A DNA stretch of 64,000 nt from the NCBI RefSeq assembly GCF_900109455.1, contig NZ_FOAG01000007.1, forward strand, positions 146,866 to 210,865, written 5' to 3'. Source of the DNA: Roseovarius azorensis. GTDB lineage: Bacteria; Pseudomonadota; Alphaproteobacteria; Rhodobacterales; Rhodobacteraceae. This document shows, piece after piece, positions 1-7,845 of this stretch. The position numbers and the translations under genes are program-made. The notes below the pieces were generated by a model. The model did no database searches and was not told where the DNA came from. It was given only the letters and a program-made list of their open reading frames with translations. Position 1 is the first letter of the stretch, and every line of letters starts with the position of its first letter.

Positions 1-63
1 GCGCGGGAGGGTCAAGCCGGATTGATCTGACAAAACAGTGATTTTTTGTATCGGATTGTAACA

Positions 64-94
64 TTGACCTTCCCGCGCTGGAAGCCGGTAGCGA
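64..94 (+). promoter_or_regulatory. CueR/MerR-type promoter 1
   Basis: A TTGACC -35 box at 64-69 is separated by 19 bp from a weak -10 (TAGCGA, 89-94). The spacer carries the dyad TTCC-N6-GGAA (70-83). Long 19-20 bp spacers holding such a dyad are the hallmark of MerR-family promoters such as E. coli copA. It drives the DUF2933/lipoprotein/DsbA/ScsB operon. The half-site spacing is one base shorter than in the canonical CueR box. Confidence 0.75.
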
Positions 95-130
95 AACTAC
101 GCAGGCTACCAGAGAAGGAGCGAGGGTATC

Positions 131-418
131 ATGGAAGACAACAATGCTGCCGAATCCGAATCGGAAAAGCTGATGAAGTACGGCATGTGGGCATGCTGCG
201 CAGTCATGCTCCTGCCAATAATTGCCTATCTCATGGCGGGACGGGCTTTAGGCCTGACCGGCAGCCTGATCACTTTCGCTCCGCTCCTCCTGTGCGTCGT
301 TGCCCATTTGGCCATGCATCGCTTTATGGGAAAATCCTGTCATGGAAAGGCGAGCGACGCTGACAGCAAGCACGAGGCGCCCGAAGATCGAGCAGTCGCA
401 AGAATTGCAGCCGAATAG
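131..418 (+). CDS. DUF2933-like small membrane protein
   Basis: A 95-residue protein with two hydrophobic segments (about 18-37 and 43-60), then a short Met/His/Cys stretch (HLAMHRFMGKSCHG) and a charged tail. This matches the small DUF2933 proteins found in copper and silver resistance loci, whose function is unknown. It starts 36 bp after the -10 region of a CueR-type promoter, with a good ribosome site (GAGAAGGAG). It is the first gene of a four-gene operon. Two similar proteins lie at 38547 and 48993. The family call rests on pattern recognition of the Met/His tail. Confidence 0.75.
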   Translation: MEDNNAAESESEKLMKYGMWACCAVMLLPIIAYLMAGRALGLTGSLITFAPLLLCVVAHLAMHRFMGKSCHGKASDADSKHEAPEDRAVARIAAE

Positions 419-656
419 ACCCCTCATATTACTGTTTCGAGGCGCTCCCGTCGTCCTCCTTCTTGTTGTGCTGGGCGGATGTTCGGCGACTATCAAGCAG
501 TGCAGGGCCAGTGACACGACACGCCTGTCAACCAGCGGAACCGAAGCCCAGATTCCCAAGGGCTGTGTGTCAACCGAGACTGGAGCGAACGGACTGGCAG
601 TACTCGACTGTCAAGGCGATCGAGTGGGCTTCATGGTACGTGCCACGTCAGATTAA
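342..656 (+). CDS. Small putative lipoprotein
   Basis: A 104-residue product. A hydrophobic run ends in LLVVLGGC, a convincing lipobox, followed by a short Cys-containing domain (Cys in ATIKQC, GCVST and LDCQG). About 34 residues precede the hydrophobic segment from this ATG, so a TTG at 405 (two codons before the QPNRP stretch) may be the true start; that would shorten the overlap with the DUF2933 gene to 14 bp. I do not recognise the family. It sits between DUF2933 and a DsbA-like gene, so it is probably a periplasmic-face outer-membrane or inner-membrane lipoprotein under CueR control. Confidence 0.55.
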   Translation: MERRATLTASTRRPKIEQSQELQPNRPLILLFRGAPVVLLLVVLGGCSATIKQCRASDTTRLSTSGTEAQIPKGCVSTETGANGLAVLDCQGDRVGFMVRATSD

Positions 657-667
657 GACGTGATTGA

Positions 668-1468
668 ATGCAGAATGAAGGTAGCCACGGTAAAATCATG
701 ATGCCTATGCCACGAAGACCAATTCTGATCGTATCCGGGCTCGCTGTTTTATATGCTGGCGTTCGAATTGTTCCCGGTTTGCGGCGCGAAGATCTCGTCT
801 TTGAGGAGATCGACGATCCGGTCGGGTTTCGTCGGCTGACAGCCGGAAAAAGCTCGGCAGGTTTCGATCCTTTCTTCGGCTTGGAGGATCGAACAGAAAA
901 TAATCAAGCGGATGCCGAGACAAGGGTGAGGAGTAACATCTGCGCCAGTCTGTACGGCGATAGGTGCGGTGCCGGGGAAATTGTTCCGGTGGCGTCCTTT
1001 TCGGACTATTATTGCCCCTATTGCCGAGTGCAGACCAAGCGCCTCGCCGCCATCGAGGCGCGCCCAGGTAGCGGGGTACGAGTTGCTTGGCACGAGTTGC
1101 CGCTATTGGGTGAGACGTCGAAACTTGCCGCAAAGGCAGCTCTGGCGGCAAGAAACCAAGGGGCTTACCGCGCGTTTCACGAACGCCTAATGAAATCCCC
1201 ATTTCGGGCAACACCCGAATACCTTCAAGCACTTGCAGATGATATCGGAATCGACCATGCGCAATTGACTGCGGACATGAACGGTGAACGCGTTCTTCTC
1301 GACCTGGAGAACAGTGCCGCGCTTGCGCGTATCTTTGATTTCATCGGTACGCCGGCAATGGTGATTGGTCGGACCGTGATCCAGGGGGAAATCAGCGAGC
1401 GAACGATCCAGGATGTGGTCGCGAGAGAACGCGAGGAAGGCTGGGCATCGGTATGTCAGCGAAATTGA
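668..1468 (+). CDS. Membrane-anchored DsbA-family thiol oxidoreductase
   Basis: A 266-residue thioredoxin-fold protein with an N-terminal anchor (about 17-35), the active site CPYC at residues 116-119 and a cis-Pro loop (IGTPAMV), as in DsbA/ScsC. Between anchor and fold is a linker with EEIDDPVGFRRL and FDPFFGLED, shared almost exactly with the DsbA-like protein at 61213, so the two are paralogues. It overlaps the ScsB-like gene by 16 bp, which suggests that the reductase keeps this protein reduced, as in ScsB/ScsC pairs. It probably repairs or isomerises disulfides in the periplasm during copper stress. A start at 698 is also possible. Confidence 0.85.
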   Translation: MQNEGSHGKIMMPMPRRPILIVSGLAVLYAGVRIVPGLRREDLVFEEIDDPVGFRRLTAGKSSAGFDPFFGLEDRTENNQADAETRVRSNICASLYGDRCGAGEIVPVASFSDYYCPYCRVQTKRLAAIEARPGSGVRVAWHELPLLGETSKLAAKAALAARNQGAYRAFHERLMKSPFRATPEYLQALADDIGIDHAQLTADMNGERVLLDLENSAALARIFDFIGTPAMVIGRTVIQGEISERTIQDVVAREREEGWASVCQRN

Positions 1469-3567
1469 AACAGGGGGTTTCCAGGGTTTTCGGCTGGCTG
1501 GCTGCTGCCGTCTTCGCAAGCCTTGTTGCCACTTCATCAGTCGTGGCTGCCGGATCGGAAAGTTTCAGGAATCCCGCGGTCGAGGCCCGCCTGATCACTG
1601 CTGAGAACGGCGTCAATCCGGACGCGACGTCGATCTCGGCCGGCCTCCATCTGCAACTTGGCGAGGACTGGAAGACCTACTGGCGCTCACCGGGTGAGGT
1701 CGGTCTTCCGCCGTCGATCGACTGGGCAGGCTCCGAGAATATCGCGGAGGCCGAGTTTCTTTGGCCGGCGCCCGAGCGGTTCACGGCTTTCGGGATCGAG
1801 AACTTCGGCTATCACGACGAGGTCGTCTTTCCGATCCGGATCGTGCTTTCGGAACCTGAAATGCCCGTTGCGCTGCGCGCGCGCGTTAGCCTGCTGACCT
1901 GCTCGACGGTTTGCGTTCCGCAGGAATTCGATCTCTCACTGGTTCTGCCTAGGGCCAGCGGGATCGACAACGAGGCAGCGAGGCTGATTTCGACCTATGC
2001 GGCCCGTGTACCCGATGATGGCATGGACACCCGAATCAGGATCACCTCCGCCCATCTTGATGATGCAAAGACGGCCCTGACGCTGATCGCAAGAAGCGAT
2101 GAGCCATTCGAAGCTCCCGATATCTTCCCCGAACTGGGCGAGGGGACTGCGTTCGGCAAGCCCGACATACGGTTGGGGGAAGGGGGGCGGCTGGTCTGGG
2201 CGCGGCTGCCGATCCTGGCCGCTGCATCTGACCCGTCCGAATTGCAGGTGACGGTCACGGATGGCACCCGCGCGGCCACGCTGAATCCCGTGCTGTCCGG
2301 GGATGCGCCCGCTCCGCCTTTCAGCATCGCCGTGGTAGTGCCAGCTATGGGCGAACTGGCGTGGATAGCCTTCATCGCCTTTCTCGGTGGGCTGATCCTG
2401 AACGTGATGCCTTGTGTGCTGCCGGTGCTGTCCATAAAGCTCTCGTCCGCCGTCAAGTCCGGCGGTCTGTCCCCGGCACGAATCCGCACCGGTTTTGCCG
2501 TCTCTGCACTCGGCGTCCTGGCGTTCATGTGGGTTCTCGCCGGCGCGACAATTGCCGCGCGGGGTTTCGGGCTGACGGTCGGATGGGGCCTGCAGTTCCA
2601 GAACCCGGTCTTCCTGGCCGTGATGCTGGTCGTGCTCGTGATCTTTTCGGCCAATCTCTTCGGCCTCTTCGAGATCACGCTGCCCTCCTCATGGCAGACC
2701 CGCCTGACGCGCGCTGGCGGTGGCACGGGCTATGGCGGCGACTTCGCAACCGGCGCCTTCGCGGCCATTCTGGCCACGCCCTGTTCGGCACCCTTCCTTG
2801 GCACGGCAGCTGCCTTTGCGCTGGCTGGGCGTGCCATCGACATTGCGGTGATCTTCACCGCGCTCGGAGTTGGCTTGTCGCTTCCGTACCTCGCCGTCGC
2901 GGCGTTCCCGCAACTTATCCAGCACCTCCCCAGACCGGGCCGCTGGATGCTCGTTCTGAAGGTCGAACTGGGTATAGCACTCGCTGCCACAGCGGCCTGG
3001 CTCTTCTGGGTTCTGAGCGGCGTGGCCGGCCAAAGGGCAGCCATCTGGATTGGGTTGACCACCCTCGGTGCTGTGGCGCTGCTGTCGATGCCACGCATAC
3101 CGGGCATTGCGAGGATTCCGGGGGCTACGATCCTGGTCGTGGTCGCGTTGGCTCTGGCCGGGTTGCTATCCGAGGCCCGCAACGCGGTGACATCGGCAGC
3201 AACCGATTGGGCCAAGTTCGACAGGTCCGAGATCGCGCGCCTTGTCTCGACCGGACAGGTCGTTTTTGTGGACGTGACGGCCGATTGGTGTCTGACATGC
3301 AAGGCGAACAAGGCGCTGGTTCTCGACCGCGAGCCTGTCGCGTCGCGACTGCGTGAGCCCGGGATTGTCGCCATGCAGGCGGATTGGACGCGTCCTGACG
3401 AGTCCATCTCGCGCTATCTGGAAAGCTTCGGGCGCTACGGAATTCCGTTCAACGCCGTGTATGGTCCCGCTGCGCCAGAAGGCGTTGTTTTGCAGGAACT
3501 TCTGTCGACAGAGGCTGTCCTCGAGGCACTGACTATGGCCGGATCAGGGCGGGTCGCCGTAAAGTAG
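1453..3567 (+). CDS. scsB: ScsB/DsbD-type thiol:disulfide interchange protein
   Basis: A 704-residue protein with the layout of ScsB/DsbD: signal segment (10-33), large periplasmic alpha domain with a C-x3-C pair (C150, C154), about eight membrane helices with the paired motifs NVMPCVLPVLS and ATPCSAPFLGT, and a C-terminal periplasmic thioredoxin domain with WCLTC (C613, C616). It moves electrons from cytoplasmic thioredoxin to periplasmic substrates. The long alpha domain fits the copper-linked ScsB branch better than E. coli DsbD. It is the last gene of the first CueR-type operon and its natural partner is the overlapping DsbA-like protein. Confidence 0.9.
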   Translation: MSAKLKQGVSRVFGWLAAAVFASLVATSSVVAAGSESFRNPAVEARLITAENGVNPDATSISAGLHLQLGEDWKTYWRSPGEVGLPPSIDWAGSENIAEAEFLWPAPERFTAFGIENFGYHDEVVFPIRIVLSEPEMPVALRARVSLLTCSTVCVPQEFDLSLVLPRASGIDNEAARLISTYAARVPDDGMDTRIRITSAHLDDAKTALTLIARSDEPFEAPDIFPELGEGTAFGKPDIRLGEGGRLVWARLPILAAASDPSELQVTVTDGTRAATLNPVLSGDAPAPPFSIAVVVPAMGELAWIAFIAFLGGLILNVMPCVLPVLSIKLSSAVKSGGLSPARIRTGFAVSALGVLAFMWVLAGATIAARGFGLTVGWGLQFQNPVFLAVMLVVLVIFSANLFGLFEITLPSSWQTRLTRAGGGTGYGGDFATGAFAAILATPCSAPFLGTAAAFALAGRAIDIAVIFTALGVGLSLPYLAVAAFPQLIQHLPRPGRWMLVLKVELGIALAATAAWLFWVLSGVAGQRAAIWIGLTTLGAVALLSMPRIPGIARIPGATILVVVALALAGLLSEARNAVTSAATDWAKFDRSEIARLVSTGQVVFVDVTADWCLTCKANKALVLDREPVASRLREPGIVAMQADWTRPDESISRYLESFGRYGIPFNAVYGPAAPEGVVLQELLSTEAVLEALTMAGSGRVAVK

Positions 3568-3602
3568 TATTGGGACAGAACTCCTTGAAACAGGTCCTCC
3601 AC

Positions 3603-3621
3603 CCTTTGGCCCGGCCAAAGG
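3603..3621 (+). terminator. Hairpin after the scsB-like gene
   Basis: A perfect 9 bp inverted repeat (CCTTTGGCC, one base, GGCCAAAGG) lies 36 bp after the stop codon of the ScsB-like gene and before the next CueR-type promoter. No T tract follows, so it may be Rho-assisted or only an RNA 3' end. Confidence 0.4.
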
Positions 3622-3667
3622 AACTCTCGATGAGGGTGGCCAAATAGAAATCAGTCAACAAGGCGGC

Positions 3668-3698
3668 TTGACCTTCCAGCGGTGGAAGGATGCATGAC
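3668..3698 (+). promoter_or_regulatory. CueR/MerR-type promoter 2
   Basis: TTGACC at 3668-3673, a 19 bp spacer with TTCC-N6-GGAA, then a poor -10 (about 3692-3698). The arms ACCTTCC and GGAAGG match the copA operator of E. coli apart from one base less in the centre. It faces the small Cys protein/cytochrome/PBP2 operon. Confidence 0.75.
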
Positions 3699-3720
3699 TG
3701 AGAAAAAAATGGAGCAGAGC

Positions 3721-4038
3721 ATGCAATTCAGTCGAGGGTCAGTCGTTGCCTGTGCGCCGGCCGTGCCTTTCCCGACGGGTCGGATGGTTTTCACTTCGCA
3801 AGAGACGGGTATCCTCCTTCTTAACAAAACTTCCTTCTTGAGAGACTGCGACTGGCAGGATTGCTTGAACTCTCTCGGTCTTGGGGCCACCATTTCGGCC
3901 CCGACATCGCGTGCTTGTCAGCATCGGCCAAGCGACGGAAGGAAGTTTGTCTATCCGACGTCAGTATCGCTGACGGCCGAGCCCGAGTGCCTGGACCACA
4001 TGGAACCTGTCGAAATACGGATCAGTCATCTGCAATGA
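3721..4038 (+). CDS. Possible leader ORF, uncertain
   Basis: An open frame of 105 codons starts about 20 bp after the expected transcription start of the CueR-type promoter, has GGAG 8 bp upstream, and ends in an ATGA overlap with the next gene at 4035. The protein (no signal sequence, 6 Cys, low similarity to anything I know) is not convincing as a folded domain. Either it is a translated leader that couples copper-induced transcription to the downstream gene, or the overlap is chance. Otherwise the 3568-4034 stretch holds only the hairpin and the promoter. Confidence 0.25.
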   Translation: MQFSRGSVVACAPAVPFPTGRMVFTSQETGILLLNKTSFLRDCDWQDCLNSLGLGATISAPTSRACQHRPSDGRKFVYPTSVSLTAEPECLDHMEPVEIRISHLQ

Positions 4039-4403
4039 TTGCGCGGTTCGGCACCATCGCATCCCGAAGGAATGCCGCGGCTCCGCGCAACCTGCAGCGG
4101 TATCTGTCCGTGCTGATGCTAACCTTTTCTCTGCTCCTTGGCTTGACTATTGGTCAGATCGCCGGTGCCGCAGCAGTTGCGGACCATCACTCTGAGACCT
4201 CCATCCTCAGCCCCACTAAAGCTCCGGACACGGAGCCGTCCTGTCATCCGGCCCTCATCTGTTCGGGCTTCGTGATCCCGTCGCTTCCGCTGGCACCTGT
4301 CATTTCTGAGCTTGGGCTCTACCTGGGTCCAGTGCTTGCAAGTTCTCAGCTACGATTTGATGGCCCTCCCATCGATTTGCCGCCTCCCCGACACCTGACC
4401 TGA
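4035..4403 (+). CDS. Small secreted protein with Cys/His motif
   Basis: A 122-residue protein with a long basic N-terminus, one hydrophobic export segment (about 27-52, ending near GAAAVADHH) and a short mature part with EPSCHPALICSG and a proline-rich end. It resembles the small exported Cys/His proteins (CopL/DUF2946-like) often found at the head of copper operons, but the match is only by size, position and motif. Its length and layout resemble the protein at 51808, which also sits first after a copper-control gene. Possible role: periplasmic copper binding. Confidence 0.6.
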   Translation: MIARFGTIASRRNAAAPRNLQRYLSVLMLTFSLLLGLTIGQIAGAAAVADHHSETSILSPTKAPDTEPSCHPALICSGFVIPSLPLAPVISELGLYLGPVLASSQLRFDGPPIDLPPPRHLT

Positions 4404-4578
4404 TCTGTCGGACCGGGGGGCGTTGCCCGATGCTGCCTTGCACTGCCTTACAGGCAATGCCTGCGCGTCTTTTCAGCTATCCCTGATGTTCGTTCCGAGC
4501 AGGTGAACAGCCCGAAATCGGCCTTCAGTGTCGCTTGGGGCGTTTGACCCAATACAAAAACAATAGGCAGGCAATAAC

Positions 4579-5211
4579 ATGGCAATTCGAGCAAAAATCA
4601 CAATTACGCTTACCGCTTCTGCAATGGCGGCGGCGGCAACAGCGCACACGGGTGCGACCGGGGTCGTCCTGGACCGCATGAACGGGATGACAGCAATACG
4701 CGACATCGTGGCGGAACTCGCCCCGATGATGCAAAGGACTGTGCCGTACGACGCCTTCACGGTCTCGGAAGGCGCGCGCGTGATCTCCAGCCACGCGGGA
4801 GAAAAGATGTTGTCGTTGTTCCCGGAGGACAGCCTTGAAGGCGTTACCTACGCCAGGTCGGAGATCTGGGAAAGTTGGCAGGATTTCGAATCTCTGGCCG
4901 AAGACCTTGAGATCTATGCCGACGCGTTGTCAGCGGCTGCACGGAACGGCCTACAACCTGCGGAAAACATGGCCGCAATGGACCACTCCGCAATGGCGGC
5001 GCAACCTGCGCCACCAGCGGAGAAGGTGTTCACAATCGCCGAATTGATGGGATACGCAGAGAACCCTGGGGAAATTGCGGCATCCCGTGCTGTTGCCGAG
5101 CCCACTGAACCCGCCCTTGACCTCACAAAGCTTGCGGCGGACGACCTCTTCAATCGGATCAGCGGCACCTGCTCGTCCTGTCATGCGCAGTTTCGCGCGG
5201 GCCGGAGCTGA
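4579..5211 (+). CDS. Cytochrome c' (class II c-type cytochrome)
   Basis: A 210-residue exported protein with a signal peptide (1-22), a predicted helical bundle, and the haem-binding CSSCH close to the C-terminus (C198, C201, H202), the class II arrangement. The length is above the usual ~130-150 because of an insertion rich in Ala, Met and Pro (about 130-150, NMAAMDHSAMAAQPAPPAE) that could bind copper through its Met and His residues. It needs Ccm for haem attachment, and a ccm operon lies nearby. It is followed after 2 bp by a dihaem cytochrome, so the pair probably forms one electron path. Confidence 0.85.
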   Translation: MAIRAKITITLTASAMAAAATAHTGATGVVLDRMNGMTAIRDIVAELAPMMQRTVPYDAFTVSEGARVISSHAGEKMLSLFPEDSLEGVTYARSEIWESWQDFESLAEDLEIYADALSAAARNGLQPAENMAAMDHSAMAAQPAPPAEKVFTIAELMGYAENPGEIAASRAVAEPTEPALDLTKLAADDLFNRISGTCSSCHAQFRAGRS

Positions 5212-5213
5212 AG

Positions 5214-6200
5214 ATGCGCGGTCTGATCCGACTTAGCCTGGTATTCCCCGCCCTGTCCGCAAGCCTAGGGGCAGGGGCGCTTGCACTATGGCCTATTGGC
5301 ACCGCGGAACCCGCCGCTTTTCCGACGGGCGATGCCGCGCGCGGAGCCTACCTCGCCCGCGCCAGCGGTTGCGTATCTTGCCACACCAATGCTGCCGCCG
5401 GGGGTCTGGCCCTGGCCGGGGGCGCACCGCTTGACACGCCTTTCGGCACTTTTGTTCCCCCTAACATCACACCGCATCCAGAGGGAGGAATCGGGCTTTG
5501 GACAATCCAGGACTTTGCGAAAGCCATTCGCCAGGGTGTATCCCCGGAAGGTGATCCCTACTATCCGGTGTTCACCTACTCGTTCTATGCCGGATTCACT
5601 GAGCAGGAAATCGCCGACCTCTGGGAGGCGTTTCGTTCCGTTCCGCCGGTCGCCGAAGCGGCAGCGCCCCATGATGTGGGTTTTCCCTTCAGTTTCCGCT
5701 CGGGCCTGAAGCTGTGGCGGTTCGCATATTTTGAAGCCCCGGAAACCGATGCGCTCTTGGGCACATCTTCGCCCTGGAATCGCGGTCGCGTGCTGGTGGA
5801 AGGCGCGGCCCATTGCGCGGCCTGCCACACCGGACGGAACCTGGCGGGGGGATTGAAAGACGGCGAACGTTTCGCCGGAAACGCCAGCTTGCCTGGTGGC
5901 AGCAAGGCCCCGTCCATCCTGGTTGGCGACCTGCTGGCAAGGGGTTGGACGGTTCCCAATCTGGCCTATGCGCTCGACTCCGGGCTACTTCCGAATGGAG
6001 ATGCCTTTGGCGGTAGCATGGCAGAGGTGGTCGCCGAAGGGACTTCCTACATCACCGATGCCGACCGCGCGGCCATCGCGACTTACCTGCTCGACCCCGA
6101 GGGCACGGGCATCGTGCCAGCACCTGCGCCGCTGCCAGACGGAACCCCCATGGCGGCGGGCATGGATCATTCACAGATGGTAATGTCCAATGAAAACTAA
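5214..6200 (+). CDS. Dihaem cytochrome c
   Basis: A 328-residue protein with a signal/anchor segment (about 6-30) and two class I haem sites, CVSCH (C53, C56, H57) and CAACH (C201, C204, H205). The conserved stretches NITPHPEGGIGLWT and YYPVFTYSFYAGFTEQE are typical of cytochrome subunits of membrane dehydrogenases (alcohol or sorbosone type) and similar dihaem proteins. It probably passes electrons between a periplasmic donor and the respiratory chain. The C-terminus is Met/His-rich (GTPMAAGMDHSQMVM). It overlaps the FixH-like gene by 11 bp. Confidence 0.88.
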   Translation: MRGLIRLSLVFPALSASLGAGALALWPIGTAEPAAFPTGDAARGAYLARASGCVSCHTNAAAGGLALAGGAPLDTPFGTFVPPNITPHPEGGIGLWTIQDFAKAIRQGVSPEGDPYYPVFTYSFYAGFTEQEIADLWEAFRSVPPVAEAAAPHDVGFPFSFRSGLKLWRFAYFEAPETDALLGTSSPWNRGRVLVEGAAHCAACHTGRNLAGGLKDGERFAGNASLPGGSKAPSILVGDLLARGWTVPNLAYALDSGLLPNGDAFGGSMAEVVAEGTSYITDADRAAIATYLLDPEGTGIVPAPAPLPDGTPMAAGMDHSQMVMSNEN

Positions 6201-6618
6201 ACTTGTCACGATCCTCATCGCCCTTGGTGTTACTGCGATAACTGGAATATTCCTCTGGGGAGCCCTGAGGACACCGACGCCGGGGGCGTCGTCCGGCAAC
6301 CTGGTAAAGCCAACTGCGGTGATTTCGGAAACTCTCTCGGACGGTCGCCTTGATGTCCAAGTCTATGCGACGGGCGACCGTGACGTCCGTCTGGAGATCC
6401 AGTTCGTGCCTGACGCTAACGCGCCCGAGTTGGCCGGCATGCGTCCAGAAGTCTACTTTGCGATGGTCTACCTGCATAGGGACGGTTTCGATTCACCTCT
6501 GGAAACGGTCGAAGCCGACAGATGGCGGGCGAAAGTCAAATTACCAATGGCCGGACGCTGGGTGGTTAGCGTCGGTTTCGGCGAGGAATTTGCGGAGGTC
6601 GAATTCGATGCCCGATAG
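6190..6618 (+). CDS. FixH/YtkA-like membrane-anchored protein
   Basis: A 142-residue protein with one N-terminal membrane segment (5-25) and a beta-rich extracytoplasmic domain. VYLHRDGFDSPLETVEADRWRAKVKLPMAGRW and similar stretches look like the FixH/YtkA immunoglobulin-like fold, which in cbb3 oxidase assembly and metal operons is linked to copper delivery. The assignment is by fold-like pattern, not by a unique motif. It overlaps both neighbours and so is translationally coupled between the dihaem cytochrome and the double-CxxC membrane protein. Confidence 0.55.
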   Translation: MKTKLVTILIALGVTAITGIFLWGALRTPTPGASSGNLVKPTAVISETLSDGRLDVQVYATGDRDVRLEIQFVPDANAPELAGMRPEVYFAMVYLHRDGFDSPLETVEADRWRAKVKLPMAGRWVVSVGFGEEFAEVEFDAR

Positions 6619-7099
6619 AGCCCCTTCAGCAGGTGAGAAGCAGACAGACGATTCGCGCAGGATCCTTCGTGGCTTCGCCATTGGACTGTTGATGTTTACC
6701 AGTCTCGGAACCGTCACGGCGGTGTGGGTCAACCCGTTTTTTGTCCGTATGACACCCGTCGGACCCTGGGAGCTTGGGGCGACCGTATTGACGGCGTTAC
6801 TCGCCGGCGTGACCGCCGCGCTCTGGGTTCCACATTGTCGTCTGTGCGCATCGGGGACCGGAGGGATGGCAAGCTTTCTCGGGATCGCCTGCCCGATCTG
6901 CAACAAGGTTCTGATGCTGGTTTTCGGTGGTCCTGCCCTGCTCGCCTGGTTCGATCCGCTTCGGCCATATCTTGCGGCGGCAGGCGTGATCATCATGGCA
7001 TTCGCTGCTATCAGAGCATTGCATGCGTATCAACTTGAAGGTGTCGCGAAGGGACTTCCTCCAATCGCGCGAAACATTTCACAGGAAGCACCTGAATGA
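6608..7099 (+). CDS. Four-helix membrane protein with two CxxC motifs
   Basis: A 163-residue protein, start chosen at ATG 6608 because it overlaps the previous stop and leaves a short charged N-terminus. It has about four membrane helices. CRLC and CPIC lie about 20 residues apart, the second in GIACPICNKVLMLVFGG at the mouth of a helix. I do not know the family. The spacing of cysteines next to membrane helices suggests metal transfer or thiol redox across the membrane. It is coupled by ATGA to the ferric-reductase-like gene. Confidence 0.7.
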   Translation: MPDRAPSAGEKQTDDSRRILRGFAIGLLMFTSLGTVTAVWVNPFFVRMTPVGPWELGATVLTALLAGVTAALWVPHCRLCASGTGGMASFLGIACPICNKVLMLVFGGPALLAWFDPLRPYLAAAGVIIMAFAAIRALHAYQLEGVAKGLPPIARNISQEAPE

Positions 7100-7845
7100 G
7101 TGTGACCGTGCTGCAAAACCTTTGGACGGCGATCAGCTATATGGCCAAGCGGGCGTTGGCTCGACACGTGATCGTGGCAATTCTGGCAACCGGGCTGGTG
7201 TTTGGCTTCGCTGCCGTTCACGCGGAATGGAGCCCGATGCACCGCTGGAACCGGGCTTTCGGGGATGCCTCGGTTATCCTCATCGCCTTGACCATTAGCC
7301 TGGGGCCGCTAAGCCGATTCCTGCGGTCGGTCACCCGGCTGCTGCCGTTCCGCCGCGAGCTTGGCATCCAAGCCTGCCTTTTGGTCGTCATCCATGCCGC
7401 TATCATTCTGGTGGGCTGGGTCGAATGGGACCTCATGCGGCTCATCGGATTTGAATGGCATCCCGACCTTCTGATCTATGTGATGTTCCAGCACGGGTTC
7501 GGGCTTGCTAACGCCATTGGGCTTGCCGCCTTCGCACTTGCGATCCTGCTCGCAGCAACGTCAAGCGACCACGCAATGCGCCGGCTTGGCGTATCGGCCT
7601 GGAAATTCCTTCAAATGGGCGTCCTTCCGTTTTGGTGGCTGACGGTTGCACATGTCTTTTACTTCCTCTTCATGCATTTCCTGAGCTTCCATCGCGCGAT
7701 CCCGGAGCCAAACCCGCTCAGGCCATGGTTCGTGGGTCTTGTGCTATTCGTGATCATTCTGCGAGCGGCTGCTTTCGTACGAACCGCCGGCCGAACGCGA
7801 GAAACCCCATCCACCAGGGAGGGTTATGTTCGTGCGCCGAACTGA
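7096..7845 (+). CDS. Ferric-reductase-like transmembrane protein
   Basis: A 249-residue protein with six to seven membrane helices and conserved histidines in helices (for example LVVIHAAIIL and VMFQHGFGLANAIGL), the pattern of the haem-binding ferric reductase-like transmembrane domain (YedZ/MsrQ relatives). It could bind b-type haem and pass electrons across the membrane, for instance to the cytochromes encoded upstream or to reduce periplasmic methionine sulfoxide or metal. No MsrP partner is present here. It overlaps the PBP2 gene by 20 bp. Confidence 0.7.
   Translation: MSVTVLQNLWTAISYMAKRALARHVIVAILATGLVFGFAAVHAEWSPMHRWNRAFGDASVILIALTISLGPLSRFLRSVTRLLPFRRELGIQACLLVVIHAAIILVGWVEWDLMRLIGFEWHPDLLIYVMFQHGFGLANAIGLAAFALAILLAATSSDHAMRRLGVSAWKFLQMGVLPFWWLTVAHVFYFLFMHFLSFHRAIPEPNPLRPWFVGLVLFVIILRAAAFVRTAGRTRETPSTREGYVRAPN

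Noticed and set aside
4444..4470. CGTCT upstream of the cytochrome c' gene as a fifth ECF promoter
   Set aside because: The block 22 bp upstream of CGTCT is TGCCTTACA, which does not match the -35 consensus.
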